A DNA stretch of 64,000 bases from Patulibacter sp. SYSU D01012. GTDB taxonomy: Bacteria; Actinomycetota; Thermoleophilia; Solirubrobacterales; Solirubrobacteraceae. The first letter of the stretch is position 1; every line of letters begins with the position of its first letter. The position numbers and the translations under genes were made by a program. A model generated the notes under the pieces. That model worked only from the letters and a program-made list of their open reading frames with translations. It did no database searches and was not told the DNA's origin. The stretch is from NCBI RefSeq assembly GCF_017916475.1, contig NZ_JAFMTB010000003.1:470009-534008 (forward strand), given 5' to 3'. Of the stretch, positions 7,768-16,506 are shown in pieces.

Positions 7768-8634
7768 CTAGTGCGGCACGTGCCGCGTGAGGACCTCGAC
7801 GCCGTCCTCGGTCACGAGGACGGTGTGCTCCTCCTGGGCGCAGCGCGAGCCGTCGACGGTCACGGCGGTCCAGCCGTCCGCCTCCCACACCTGCGCCTCG
7901 GGCCGGCCGAGCGTCAGCATCGGCTCGACCGTCAGCGTCATGCCGGGGAAGAACCGGGTGGTCGCGCGGCGGTCGTAGACGTGCTGCACGTGCAGGCCGT
8001 CGTGGAAGTCCGGGCCGATGCCGTGGCCGCCGAACTGGTGGACGATGCCGAAGCGGTTGCGGACGGCCTTCTCGATCGCCTTGCCGATGTCGCGCACCTG
8101 GCCGCCGGGGCGGATCGCCTGGATGCCGACGTCGAGCGCCCGGCGGGTGGCCTCCATCAGGTCCTTCGACGCCTGGTCGACCTCGCCGACGGCGAACGTC
8201 TGGTTGAGGTCGCCGTGCATGCCCTCGAAGTACGCGGTGACGTCGATCGTCACGATGTCGCCCTCGTACAGGGTCGTCTGCAGGTCGGGGATGCCGTGGC
8301 AGATGACCTCGTTGATCGAGATGCACGTGGACTTCGGGTAGCCGCGGTAGTTCAGCGTCGACGGGTACGCGCCGCGCGAGACCATCACCTCGTGCGCGGC
8401 GGCGTCGATCTCGTCGGTGGTCACGCCCGGCGCCACGGCGGCCGCGGCGGCGGCCAGCGCGTCGCTGGCGATCGCGCACGCCTCGCGCATGCTGGCCAGC
8501 TCCTGCGCCGTGCGCGCCCGGGGGGCCTTGGGGGCGGGCGGCTCGCCCAGCAGCGCGTACGGGGGGCGGGGGATCTCGCGCGGGACCTTGCGGCGCGGGG
8601 ACAGCGGACCGGGCGTGAGCGGCGGGCGAGACAT
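7768..8634 (-). CDS. map: type I methionine aminopeptidase
   Basis: A 288-residue cytosolic enzyme that removes the initiator Met. The five metal ligands are recognisable: two Asp in I-D-V-T-A-Y and M-H-G-D-L-N-Q-T-F, His in G-G-H-G-I-G, Glu in T-V-E-P-M-L, and Glu in E-E-H-T-V-L-V. A proline-rich N-terminal extension of about 45 residues precedes the catalytic domain, as in actinobacterial long-form MAPs that dock near the ribosome exit. Start at 8634 is supported by the G-rich TTGGGGGG immediately upstream on the minus strand. It diverges from purF. Confidence 0.95.
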   Translation of the reverse strand: MSRPPLTPGPLSPRRKVPREIPRPPYALLGEPPAPKAPRARTAQELASMREACAIASDALAAAAAAVAPGVTTDEIDAAAHEVMVSRGAYPSTLNYRGYPKSTCISINEVICHGIPDLQTTLYEGDIVTIDVTAYFEGMHGDLNQTFAVGEVDQASKDLMEATRRALDVGIQAIRPGGQVRDIGKAIEKAVRNRFGIVHQFGGHGIGPDFHDGLHVQHVYDRRATTRFFPGMTLTVEPMLTLGRPEAQVWEADGWTAVTVDGSRCAQEEHTVLVTEDGVEVLTRHVPH

Positions 8635-8778
8635 CCCCCCAAGGGTACGGCGCGCGTCGCGGCGGCCCGTCCGTCCCGGCCCACGGGCCCCGATGTCGTC
8701 CCACCGGTCGCCCGGACGTCCGTTCGGTCGGGGGAGCGGAGGGCGTCCGCACCCGCCGGGACGCCCGGGGACGGCTGG

Positions 8779-8784
8779 TACTCT
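8779..8784 (+). promoter_or_regulatory. putative -10 box of purF
   Basis: TACTCT, 51 nt before the purF ATG, in the divergent map/purF gap. No clear -35. Confidence 0.35.
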
Positions 8785-8835
8785 CGGTGCTTGGCGTCGC
8801 GGTGCCCTCTCGCTCCCGAAGCCCGACGCCGGATC

Positions 8836-10281
8836 ATGCTCCCTGATGCTCCCGATCACCGCGAGGGCCCGCGCGACGAGTGCGGCGTCTTCGGCGTCTA
8901 CGCCCCCGGGCACGACGTCGCCAAGCTCGCGTACTACGCGCTCTACGCGCTCCAGCACCGCGGTCAGGAGTCGGCGGGCATCGCCTCGGCCGACCTGGGC
9001 GGCTACATCATCACCCAGCGCGCGCTCGGCCTGGTCAGCCAGGTCTTCCACGAGCACGACCTACAGGCGCTGACCGGCGACATCGCGGTCGGCCACACCC
9101 GCTACTCCACCACGGGCGGCAACGACTGGGAGAACTCCCAGCCCGTGCACCGCAACGACGTGCGGGAGCTGGCGCTGGCGCACAACGGCAACCTGGTCAA
9201 CGCGGTCGAGCTGCACACGGAGCTCGTCGGCCGCGGCGTGCACTTCCGCGCGACGACGGACTCCGAGATCATGGCCGCGCTGCTCGCGACGGCCGACGCC
9301 GAGAGCGTCGAGGACGCGATCGTCCAGGCGATGCCGCGGCTGAAGGGCGCCTACTCGACGGTCGTCATGGACCGCGACCGGGTCCACGCCTTCCGCGACC
9401 CGCAGGGCATCCGCCCGCTCGTGCTGGGCCGCCTGGCCGAGGACGCGTGGGTCGTCGCGTCCGAGACGTGCGCGCTCGACATCATCGGCGCCGAGTACGT
9501 CCGCGACGTCGAGCCGGGCGAGCTGGTGATCCTCGACGAGCGCGGCGTCACCAGCCGCAAGGTCCAGCCGGGCCAGCGCGAGGCGTTCTGCCTGTTCGAG
9601 TACATCTACTTCGCCCGCCCCGACTCGCGGATGAAGGGCAACCTGCTGCAGCGCAGCCGGGTGCGGATGGGCGAGATCCTGGCCCGCGACTCGCCGGTCG
9701 CGGGCGCCGACCTGGTCGTCCCCGTCCCCGACTCGGGGATCCCCGGCGCACGCGGGTTCTCCCAGGCCAGCGGGGTCCCGATGGACGACGGGTTCGTGAA
9801 GAACCGCTACGTCCAGCGCACCTTCATCCAGCCGGGCAACGAGCTGCGGCAGCAGGGCCTGCGGCTGAAGTTCAACCCGCTGCCCGAGGTCGTCGCCGGC
9901 AAGTCGCTGGTCGTCGTCGACGACTCGATCGTCCGCGGCAACACGACGCGCCAGCTCGTGAAGATGCTGAAGGACGCCGGCGCGCGCGAGGTGCACTTCC
10001 GCATCACGGCGCCGCCGATCCGCAACCCCTGCCACTACGGCGTCGACATGTCCTCGCGCGAGGAGATGGTCGCCCACGAGCGCACGGTCGAGGAGATCCG
10101 CGACCACATCGGCTGCGACTCGCTGGCGTACCTGTCGCTCGACGGCGTGTACGAGGCGGTCCGCGGCGAGCGCTCCGGGCACTGCGACGCGTGCTTCACC
10201 GGGGACTACCCCCTGGCGGGCACCGAGAGCCACCTGGGCAAGTACGCGCTCGAGAACCGCCTGCCGATGGTGACGAGCTGA
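8836..10281 (+). CDS. purF: amidophosphoribosyltransferase PurF
   Basis: A 481-residue enzyme that makes phosphoribosylamine from PRPP and glutamine, the first committed purine step. The N-terminal nucleophile is Cys16 (D-E-C-G-V-F-G), so a 15-residue propeptide must be removed. The glutaminase domain shows A-Y-Y-A-L-Y-A-L-Q-H-R-G-Q-E-S-A-G-I and H-T-R-Y-S-T-T-G. The PRPP site is V-V-V-D-D-S-I-V-R-G-N-T-T. Cysteines in R-E-A-F-C, R-N-P-C-H-Y and G-H-C-D-A-C match the [4Fe-4S] ligands of the Bacillus-type enzyme. Stands alone, with a GNAT gene close behind. Confidence 0.97.
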   Translation: MLPDAPDHREGPRDECGVFGVYAPGHDVAKLAYYALYALQHRGQESAGIASADLGGYIITQRALGLVSQVFHEHDLQALTGDIAVGHTRYSTTGGNDWENSQPVHRNDVRELALAHNGNLVNAVELHTELVGRGVHFRATTDSEIMAALLATADAESVEDAIVQAMPRLKGAYSTVVMDRDRVHAFRDPQGIRPLVLGRLAEDAWVVASETCALDIIGAEYVRDVEPGELVILDERGVTSRKVQPGQREAFCLFEYIYFARPDSRMKGNLLQRSRVRMGEILARDSPVAGADLVVPVPDSGIPGARGFSQASGVPMDDGFVKNRYVQRTFIQPGNELRQQGLRLKFNPLPEVVAGKSLVVVDDSIVRGNTTRQLVKMLKDAGAREVHFRITAPPIRNPCHYGVDMSSREEMVAHERTVEEIRDHIGCDSLAYLSLDGVYEAVRGERSGHCDACFTGDYPLAGTESHLGKYALENRLPMVTS

Positions 10282-10310
10282 GCACGCACCGCCGTCGGCC
10301 CGAGCGCCCC

Positions 10311-10766
10311 GTGCGGGTGCGGGTCGCCCCCGTCCCCTGGGACGACGCGGACGGCGCGGCGCTGCGCGCGCGCCAGCAGGACGAGCTGCGCGCCCGCTAC
10401 GCCGGCGAGAGCGAGCCCGGGACCCCGCCCTCGGGCGCCGACGTGGCGCTGTTCCTGGTGGCCCGCGACGCCGCCGGTGCGGCCGTCGGCTGCGGCGGGC
10501 TGCGGCCGCTGGAGGAGGGCGTCGCCGAGATCAAGCGGATGTACGTCGATCCGCTCGCGCGCGGGACGGGCGTCGCCGACGCGCTCCTGGCCGCCCTCGA
10601 GGCGGCCGCGACCGAGCGCGGCTGGACGACGCTGCGGCTGGAGACCGGCGAGCGGCAGCCCGACGCGATGCGCTTCTACGCGCGGGCGGGGTACGCCGAG
10701 ATCCCGCCCTTCGGCCCGTACGTCGGCGCGCCCTTCGCGCGCTGCTTCGAGCGCCGCCTGGCCTGA
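10311..10766 (+). CDS. GNAT-family N-acetyltransferase
   Basis: About 151 residues with a complete GNAT fold: early helix A-L-R-A-R-Q-Q-D-E-L, strand G-C-G-G-L-R-P-L, K-R-M-Y-V-D-P, the acetyl-CoA pyrophosphate loop A-R-G-T-G-V-A-D-A-L-L, and L-E-T-G-x-x-Q-P-D-A-M-R-F-Y-x-x-x-G-Y. The substrate is unknown. The start is uncertain: a GTG at 10311 is used, 29 nt after the purF stop, with no ribosome site in view; GTG at 10317 is also possible. The 3' end lies in a 16-bp tandem repeat that re-creates the stop codon. Confidence 0.85.
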   Translation: MRVRVAPVPWDDADGAALRARQQDELRARYAGESEPGTPPSGADVALFLVARDAAGAAVGCGGLRPLEEGVAEIKRMYVDPLARGTGVADALLAALEAAATERGWTTLRLETGERQPDAMRFYARAGYAEIPPFGPYVGAPFARCFERRLA

Positions 10767-10814
10767 GCGCCGCCTGGCCTGAGCGGCGCCTGGCCTGCGC
10801 GGCGCCTCGCGCCG
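10751..10814 (+). repeat. 16-bp tandem repeat, about four copies, across a stop codon
   Basis: Copies at 10751-10766 and 10767-10782 are identical (GCGCCGCCTGGCCTGA). The copies at 10783-10798 and 10799-10814 are progressively diverged. The first copy encodes the last residues E-R-R-L-A and the stop of the GNAT gene; the others lie beyond it. Confidence 0.85.
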
Positions 10815-10835
10815 GACGCCGCCCGGCGCGAGGCG
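10803..10835 (+). terminator. 13-bp hairpin between convergent genes
   Basis: CGCCTCGCGCCGG (10803-10815) pairs perfectly with CCGGCGCGAGGCG (10823-10835) across a 7-nt loop. It sits between the plus-strand GNAT stop and the minus-strand stop at 10839, so it probably acts in both directions. No U tract. Confidence 0.6.
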
Positions 10836-10838
10836 GAC

Positions 10839-11834
10839 TCAGCGCTCGCAGGGCGTCAGCCCGAGCGACCCGCCGGACTCGCCGGACAGGTCGGGGAACC
10901 AGCGGGTGCAGACCGACGGCGAGCCGGGCGCCGGCGTGCCGCCCCCGCCGCCGGACGGTCGACGGGCGGGCAGGCGGACGCGCACCCGGCGCTCGGCCGT
11001 CGCCGACAGCCGGCCGGCGCTGGCGGCGACCGCCACGACGCTCCGCGCGGCCGCGCGCCGGCTCAACGTCACGCGCACGGTGGCGGTGCGCTTCGCTCCC
11101 GGCGCGACGGACGGCAGCGTCACGGTGCGTCGGGACGCCGTCAGCCCCCGCGCGCGACCGACGCGCACCCGCACGCGGCCGGTGGGAGCCGAGCCCGGGT
11201 TGCTGACCGCGACGCGCAGCGCGTAGCGGCGGCCGGGCCGCACCGCCGTCGGCAGGGATCCGAGCGCGACGCGCAGCCCGGCGTACGCCCGCAGGCGGAA
11301 CGGGCCGAGCGCGTCGTAGACGACCCCCGGATCCTCGGTGCTCGAGAGCGTCACGAACGCGCAGCCCGGCGCCATGCCGCGCAGTGCGCGGTCGGTCACC
11401 TCGAGCCGCTGGACGTCCAGGCCGTCGCCGCGGTGCCGCGCCGTCCCGCGGGCGACGACCGTCGTGGGGCCCGAGAAGCGGTGCCACTGCGCCGACGGGT
11501 CGTCGGTGGCGGCCCCGAGCCCGAGGGCGGCGCCGCCGCAGCCCGCCGCGGTCGGGGTGGCCGCGACGACGCTCAGGAACGCCCGGCTGGGCCCGAACAG
11601 CGCGCCCCGCAGGCGGACGGCGGCGACGAAGGTGCCGTCGGACGGGTCGTAGCCCACCCCCGCGGCGACGAGGTCGCGCGACGGGGTGGCGTCCGCGGCG
11701 TCGCCGGTCGGGTCGGTCGCGGTGCCGGCGAACGTGGCGTGAGCGGGGGCCGCGCCGGCCAGGAGCGCGGCGGCGGCGAGCACCAGCGCGGCGGGGCGCG
11801 CGGCGCGCGGGACGGATCGAGGGGCGGGGAGCAC
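10839..11834 (-). CDS. secreted protein with a NEW3/CARDB-like domain
   Basis: A 331-residue exported protein. The signal peptide hydrophobic core A-A-L-V-L-A-A-A-A-L-L-A-G-A-A-P-A-H-A ends near residue 34. Residues about 35-185 form an unassigned N-terminal module with two cysteines. Residues about 190-280 (S-L-P-T-A-V-R-P-G then V-S-N-P-G-S-A-P-T-G) look like an adhesion-type beta-sandwich. A Gly/Pro linker and a short Cys-containing tail follow. GTG at 11834 is chosen because a perfect GGAGG (complement of 11842-11846) lies 7 nt upstream; an ATG at 11879 lacks one. Role unknown. Confidence 0.7.
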   Translation of the reverse strand: MLPAPRSVPRAARPAALVLAAAALLAGAAPAHATFAGTATDPTGDAADATPSRDLVAAGVGYDPSDGTFVAAVRLRGALFGPSRAFLSVVAATPTAAGCGGAALGLGAATDDPSAQWHRFSGPTTVVARGTARHRGDGLDVQRLEVTDRALRGMAPGCAFVTLSSTEDPGVVYDALGPFRLRAYAGLRVALGSLPTAVRPGRRYALRVAVSNPGSAPTGRVRVRVGRARGLTASRRTVTLPSVAPGAKRTATVRVTLSRRAAARSVVAVAASAGRLSATAERRVRVRLPARRPSGGGGGTPAPGSPSVCTRWFPDLSGESGGSLGLTPCER

Positions 11835-11918
11835 GGGCGGGCCTCCGGGACGGCAGCGGGACGGCGGGGGTTCCGCCAACCTAGTGCATGGGCGCCAGCC
11901 GGACGACCGCTGCCCTGG

Positions 11919-13118
11919 TCAGGACGCCGCGGTCATGACGGCCAGCGCCTCGCTGCCCGTCTCCGCCAGCACCAGGCCGATCGCGCCCAGCAGCTCGGCG
12001 CGGTCGCCGAGCTGCGCCGGCACGACGCGGGCGTCCTGCCGGATCGCCGGGATCGCGGCCAGGCCGATGCCGTCCCGCACCGCGTCGACCAGCACGTCCC
12101 CGGCCAGCGCCATGTCGCCGCCGACCACGACCATCTCGGGGTTGACGACGTTGCAGATGGCGCCGACCGCCTGGCCGACGGTGCGCCCGGCGTCCGTGAA
12201 CAGCCGGCGGGCGCCCTCGTCGCCCTCGCGCGCGGCGCGCGTGGCGTCCTCGAGGGTGAACGACGCCCCGCGCAGCGGCCGCATCGCCGCGAGCAGCGCG
12301 GGGCCCGACGCGACGGTCTCGATGCAGCCGCGGTTGCCGCAGCGGCAGATCGGGCCGTGGGGGTCGAGCACGACGTGCCCGAGCTCGCCGGTGATGCCGC
12401 GGTGGCCGCGGACGAGCTGGCCGTCCAGGATCAGGCCCGCCCCGATGCCGCCGGAGAGCATGACGTAGAGGACGTTGCGCGCCCCGCGCGCGGCGCCGTC
12501 GCGGACCTCGGCGAGCGCGCCCAGGTTGGCGTCGTTGTCGACGATGACCGGGCGGCCCAGGCGGCGCTCCAGCTCGTCGAGCGGCGGCAGCTCCGGCCAG
12601 CCGGGGAGGATCTGCGCGCCCGCCGGCGCCTCGGGCGTGCGGACGACGGGGGCGGAGACCGCGACGCCGACGCCGACGGTGCGCTCCAGGTCGGCGTCCG
12701 CGTCGGCCAGCGCCGCGCGGACCAGCTCGACGGCGACGTCGACGGCGCCGGGCGGGTCGTCGTCCACGTCGAAGTCGCGGCGCCGCTCGGCCAGGACGCC
12801 GCCGGCCAGGTCCGCGACCGCCACGCGCACCAGGTCGTGGCCGAAGTCGACGCCGACGACCGCGCCGCCCCGCGGGTTGAGCGCGAGGGCGATCGCCGGG
12901 CGTCCGACGCCGCCGGCGTCGCCCGACCGCTCGCCCTGCTCGACGACCAGGCCGGCCGCCTGCAGCTCGCCGACGAGCTTCGAGACCGTGGTGCGCGAGA
13001 GCCCGGTGGCCCGGACGAGCTCGACGCGGCTGGCGGTGCCCGACCGGCGCAGGACGTCGACGATCCGCAGCCGGTTGCGGTCCTTGAGCGAACCGAGCGT
13101 GCCGGGGGCGGACGTCAT
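11919..13118 (-). CDS. xylR: ROK-family transcriptional regulator, probable xylose repressor
   Basis: A 399-residue protein with an N-terminal winged helix (about 8-70: N-R-L-R-I-V-D-V-L-R then R-V-E-L-V-R-A-T-G-L-S-R-T-T-V-S-K-L) and a ROK sugar-kinase-like domain. The latter shows V-G-V-D-F-G-H-D, the zinc-site region G-E-L-G-H-V and C-R-C-G-N-R-G-C-I-E, and V-V-N-P-E. In ROK repressors sugar binding releases DNA. It is the third gene of xylA-epimerase-regulator, with ATGA overlap to the epimerase, so it probably controls both arms of the locus from 15.2-15.39 kb. The name is by context and family. Confidence 0.88.
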   Translation of the reverse strand: MTSAPGTLGSLKDRNRLRIVDVLRRSGTASRVELVRATGLSRTTVSKLVGELQAAGLVVEQGERSGDAGGVGRPAIALALNPRGGAVVGVDFGHDLVRVAVADLAGGVLAERRRDFDVDDDPPGAVDVAVELVRAALADADADLERTVGVGVAVSAPVVRTPEAPAGAQILPGWPELPPLDELERRLGRPVIVDNDANLGALAEVRDGAARGARNVLYVMLSGGIGAGLILDGQLVRGHRGITGELGHVVLDPHGPICRCGNRGCIETVASGPALLAAMRPLRGASFTLEDATRAAREGDEGARRLFTDAGRTVGQAVGAICNVVNPEMVVVGGDMALAGDVLVDAVRDGIGLAAIPAIRQDARVVPAQLGDRAELLGAIGLVLAETGSEALAVMTAAS

Positions 13119-14047
13119 CCGCAGCAACGATAGCCGGGGGCCCCGCGCGCCTCGACGTCCAGCGCGAAGGCCACCGCGAACGGTGCGCCGGGCCGGGCCC
13201 AGCCGATGCCGGTGCCGTGGCGCAGCGCGTCGACGGGCGCGGCCATCGGCTCGATCGACACGACGTCGGCGCTCGTCGGGGCGAAGAGCTGGACGACCGG
13301 GAAGCCGGCGAGCGGGCGCACGCGCAGGGTCCGGTGGCCGTCGGACAGGGTCCACGGCGCCGGCGGGTCGACGCGGTAGCCGTCGTCGAACGCGCGTGCC
13401 GCGAGCGGGGCGTCCTCGGCGCCCTCGTCGCGCTCGTGCCCGTCCGGCAGGCCGTCGGGGCCCGCGAGCAGGTGCCGCCGCGGCGGTGCGCCGAGCCGCC
13501 AGTCGCGGCGGGCGGCGCCCGGCAGCCGCAGGTACGGGTGCCAGCCGACGGCGACCGGGACGGGGACGTCGGTGGTCGCCGCGACGCGGGCGGTCGCCTC
13601 CAGGCCGGAGTCCGTCAGGGTCACGGCGACCTCGACCGCGTGGGGGAAGGGGAACGGGGAGCCGTCCTCGCCGGGGTGCTCCAGGCGGGCGCGGGCGCCG
13701 GCCGGGCCGTCCGCGTCGACCGCCCACCCGGGACCCGGCGCGCGGAGGCCGTGGATCGGCCGGCCGCCGTCGTCGCGCGTCACCCCGGGCGCGTCCGGCG
13801 GCAGCGCCGCCCGGCGGCCCGCCAGCGCGTACGCGTCGGCGCCCAGCCGGTTGGCCCAGGGGTGCAGGAACGCGATCCCGCCGTGGTCGCCGTGGACCGC
13901 GAACGGCGCGGGCAGCTCGTGCCCCGGCACGAGCAGCTCGGCGCCGTCGTGGGTCAGCGACGTGACCTCGAGCACCGGGCCGCCGCGGACCACGGCGGCG
14001 AGGGCGCCGCGGCGCAGGGCGGCGGTCGCCGCCCCGGTCGCGCTCAC
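13115..14047 (-). CDS. aldose 1-epimerase (mutarotase)
   Basis: A 310-residue protein of the galactose-mutarotase superfamily, which interconverts alpha and beta anomers of aldoses. Family marks are P-W-A-N-R-L near 70, R-P-I-H-G-L near 100, the catalytic His in V-G-W-H-P-Y near 178, D-D-G-Y near 230, and the C-terminal V-S-I-E-P-M with the general-base Glu. The GTG start overlaps the xylA stop by GTGA, and its own stop overlaps the ROK start by ATGA, so the three genes are one transcript. Here it probably feeds the correct xylose anomer to XylA. Confidence 0.88.
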   Translation of the reverse strand: MSATGAATAALRRGALAAVVRGGPVLEVTSLTHDGAELLVPGHELPAPFAVHGDHGGIAFLHPWANRLGADAYALAGRRAALPPDAPGVTRDDGGRPIHGLRAPGPGWAVDADGPAGARARLEHPGEDGSPFPFPHAVEVAVTLTDSGLEATARVAATTDVPVPVAVGWHPYLRLPGAARRDWRLGAPPRRHLLAGPDGLPDGHERDEGAEDAPLAARAFDDGYRVDPPAPWTLSDGHRTLRVRPLAGFPVVQLFAPTSADVVSIEPMAAPVDALRHGTGIGWARPGAPFAVAFALDVEARGAPGYRCCG

Positions 14048-15204
14048 CGCACGCCCATGAGGACGTCGACGGCCAGCTGGTCCAGGCGCTCGTTCGCGTA
14101 CCCGCGGGCGGCCAGCGCGTCGAGGTCGTCGGCGGCGGCGCGCAGGGCGTCGGCCTCGCCGACGCCCGTCGTCGTCGGCTCGCCCAGCTCGGCGACGGAC
14201 GCGGCCTGCAGCGCCTCCTGCACCTCGGGCAGCGCGTCGAAGTGCTGCGCCTTCTCCGCCAGCGCGCGGTACGTCGACATGCAGCCGGCCGCGAAGGCGC
14301 GCACGTCCTCGGGGTCGGCGTTGCGGTACGCGTGGGCGTCGAAGTGCAGCGGCCCGTCGTAGCCGGCCCGCACGAGCAAGCGGACCAGGTGGAAGGCTTC
14401 CTTCAGGTCCTCGGCGCCGAAGCGGTAGTCCTGGTCGTAGCGGCCGATCCGCTGCGCGTTCAGGTCGATGTGGAAGAGCTTGCCGGCCCACAGCGCCTGG
14501 CCGACGCCGTGGCTGAACGACAGGCCGGCCATGGTCTCGTGGGCGACCTCGGGATTCACGCCGACGCGGTCGGGCCGGGCCAGGGTGGAGATGAAGTGCA
14601 GCGCGTGGCCGACGGTCGGCAGCCACAGGTCGCCGCGCGGCTCGTTCGGCTTCGGCTCGATGGCGAAGCGCAGGTCGTAGCCCTGCTCGTCGACGTAGTC
14701 GCCCAGGACGTCGATCGCCTCGCGGTAGCGGTCCAGCGCGTCGCGGGGGTCCTTCGCCACGCCGACCTCGGTGCCCTCGCGGCCGCCCCAGAAGACGTAG
14801 ACCTCGGCGCCCAGCTCGGCGCCCAGGTCGATCGAGCGCATGGCCTTGCCGATCGCCGCCCGCCGCACGCCGCGGTCGTTCGACGTGAACGCGCCGTCCT
14901 TGAACGCGGGGTGCGTGAAGAGGTTCGTCGTGGCCATGCCGACGCCCAGGCCGTGCTCCTTCAGCGCGGCGCCGAAGCGGGCGACGATCCGGTCGCGGTC
15001 GGCGGCGGACGAGCCCCACGGGACCAGATCGTCGTCGTGGAGCGAGACGCCCCAGGCGCCGAGCTCGGCCAGCAGACCGACGGAGTCGACGGGATCGACG
15101 GGGGCGCGCGTCGGCTCGCCGAACGGATCGCGGCCCGGGTTGCCGACGGTCCAGAGGCCGAAGGTGAACCGGGGCGTCGCCGGGGTGGGGGAGGGGGTCG
15201 TCAT
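14044..15204 (-). CDS. xylA: xylose isomerase
   Basis: A 386-residue cytosolic enzyme converting D-xylose to D-xylulose, of the short actinobacterial (Streptomyces) class. Counterparts of the known active-site residues line up with an offset of about two: His56, Glu183, Lys185, Glu219, His222, Asp247, Asp257, Asp259 and Asp289. Motifs [10 protein letters not shown] and [12 protein letters not shown] are intact. The ATG has an AGGA site about 9 nt upstream. It is the first gene of the leftward arm and diverges from xylF. Confidence 0.97.
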   Translation of the reverse strand: MTTPSPTPATPRFTFGLWTVGNPGRDPFGEPTRAPVDPVDSVGLLAELGAWGVSLHDDDLVPWGSSAADRDRIVARFGAALKEHGLGVGMATTNLFTHPAFKDGAFTSNDRGVRRAAIGKAMRSIDLGAELGAEVYVFWGGREGTEVGVAKDPRDALDRYREAIDVLGDYVDEQGYDLRFAIEPKPNEPRGDLWLPTVGHALHFISTLARPDRVGVNPEVAHETMAGLSFSHGVGQALWAGKLFHIDLNAQRIGRYDQDYRFGAEDLKEAFHLVRLLVRAGYDGPLHFDAHAYRNADPEDVRAFAAGCMSTYRALAEKAQHFDALPEVQEALQAASVAELGEPTTTGVGEADALRAAADDLDALAARGYANERLDQLAVDVLMGVR

Positions 15205-15394
15205 GACGGGGAGTCCTACCAGGGCGGGCCGCGTTCCGGGTGATTCTGTTCGTAAGTCGCAACGAAAGAAGATTGTTTTGTCCGCGCTCTTGACTTTATT
15301 CGTCGTGCGGTGAGAGATTGCCGCCCGCTACGAGGAGACGCGGTACGCGACCACCGGATGGCCCGGCGGCGCCGAGCGCGCAGAGGAGAGAGCG
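15205..15394. promoter_or_regulatory. divergent xylA/xylF control region
   Basis: A 190-nt gap, noticeably AT-richer than its surroundings at 15240-15300. On the plus strand TTGACT (15290-15295) and AGAGAT (15313-15318) are 17 nt apart and could drive xylF. An inverted repeat TTCGT (15249-15253) / ACGAA (15262-15266), 8 nt apart, lies in the centre and is a candidate ROK-repressor operator (inference). Confidence 0.5.
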
Positions 15395-16504
15395 ATGAGG
15401 ACCCAGATGACCACCCGCCGGGTACTGGCCGGCGCCGCGACGCTGGTGGCGGCCCTCGGGCTGACCGCCTGCGGCGGCGGCGACGACGACGGCGGCAGCG
15501 GCGGGGGCAGCGGGGCGAAGGCCCAGAAGGTGGCCGTGCTGCTGCCGGACACGCAGAGCTCCGTGCGCTGGGAGACCGCGGACCGCCCGCTGCTCGAGGC
15601 CGCGTTCAAGGCCGCCGGCGTGCCGGTCGAGATCCAGAACGCCCAGGGCGACAAGTCGACCCAGCAGCAGCAGGCCGAGCAGGCGATCACCAACGGGGCG
15701 AAGATCCTGCTGCTGACGAACCTCGACTCCGGCTCGGGCGCGGCGATCGAGGCGCAGGCCGCCGCGAAGGGCGTGAAGGTCATCGACTACGACCGCCTCA
15801 CGCTCAAGGGCAAGGCCGACTACTACGTGTCGTTCGACAACGTGAAGGTCGGCGAGCTGCAGGGCAAGGGCCTCGTCTCCTGCCTGGGGTCGAAGGAGAA
15901 GCCGCGCATCGCCGAGCTCAACGGCTCGCCCGACGACAACAACGCCACGCTCTTCGCGCAGGGCTACAACAGCGTGCTCGACCCGCTGTTCAAGGCCGGC
16001 AAGGCCGAGAAGGTCGCCGACCAGTCCGTCCCCGACTGGGACAACCAGCAGGCGCTCACGATCTACGAGCAGATGCTCCAGAAGACCGGCGGCAAGATCG
16101 ACGGCGTCCTGGCGGCGAACGACGGTCTGGCCAACTCCGTCGTCTCCGCGATGCGCTCGCGCAAGCTCCAGCCGATCCCCGTCACGGGGCAGGACGCGAC
16201 GGTCCAGGGCCTGCAGAACATCCTCACCGGCGACCAGTGCATGACGGTCTACAAGGCCATCAAGAAGGAGGCCGACGCGGCCTCGAAGCTGGCGATCGCG
16301 CTCTCGAAGGGCCAGCAGCCGCCCGCGGGCCTCGTCAACGGGAAGTCCGACGACGGCGCGCGCCAGGTGCCCTCCGCGCTGCTCGAGCCGGTGTCGGTGA
16401 CGAAGGACAACCTCAAGGACACGGTGCTGGCCGACGGCTTCGTCAAGCGCGAGGAGCTGTGCGCGGGCAAGCTCGCGAGCGTCTGCGAGAAGGCGGGGAT
16501 CTGA
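15395..16504 (+). CDS. xylF: xylose ABC transporter substrate-binding lipoprotein
   Basis: A 369-residue periplasmic-binding-protein-like lipoprotein. A signal with lipobox L-T-A-C-G-G anchors it at residue 26. The mature part has the sugar-binding type 1 fold: V-A-V-L-L-P-D-T then S-V-R-W-E opening, I-D-Y-D-R-L near 130, A-A-N-D-G-L-A near 235, and V-T-G-Q-D-A. XylF-like proteins carry D-xylose to the permease. A GAGGAGAG ribosome site is 6 nt before the ATG. First gene of the rightward arm; xylG begins 2 nt after its stop. Confidence 0.93.
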   Translation: MRTQMTTRRVLAGAATLVAALGLTACGGGDDDGGSGGGSGAKAQKVAVLLPDTQSSVRWETADRPLLEAAFKAAGVPVEIQNAQGDKSTQQQQAEQAITNGAKILLLTNLDSGSGAAIEAQAAAKGVKVIDYDRLTLKGKADYYVSFDNVKVGELQGKGLVSCLGSKEKPRIAELNGSPDDNNATLFAQGYNSVLDPLFKAGKAEKVADQSVPDWDNQQALTIYEQMLQKTGGKIDGVLAANDGLANSVVSAMRSRKLQPIPVTGQDATVQGLQNILTGDQCMTVYKAIKKEADAASKLAIALSKGQQPPAGLVNGKSDDGARQVPSALLEPVSVTKDNLKDTVLADGFVKREELCAGKLASVCEKAGI

Positions 16505-16506
16505 CG

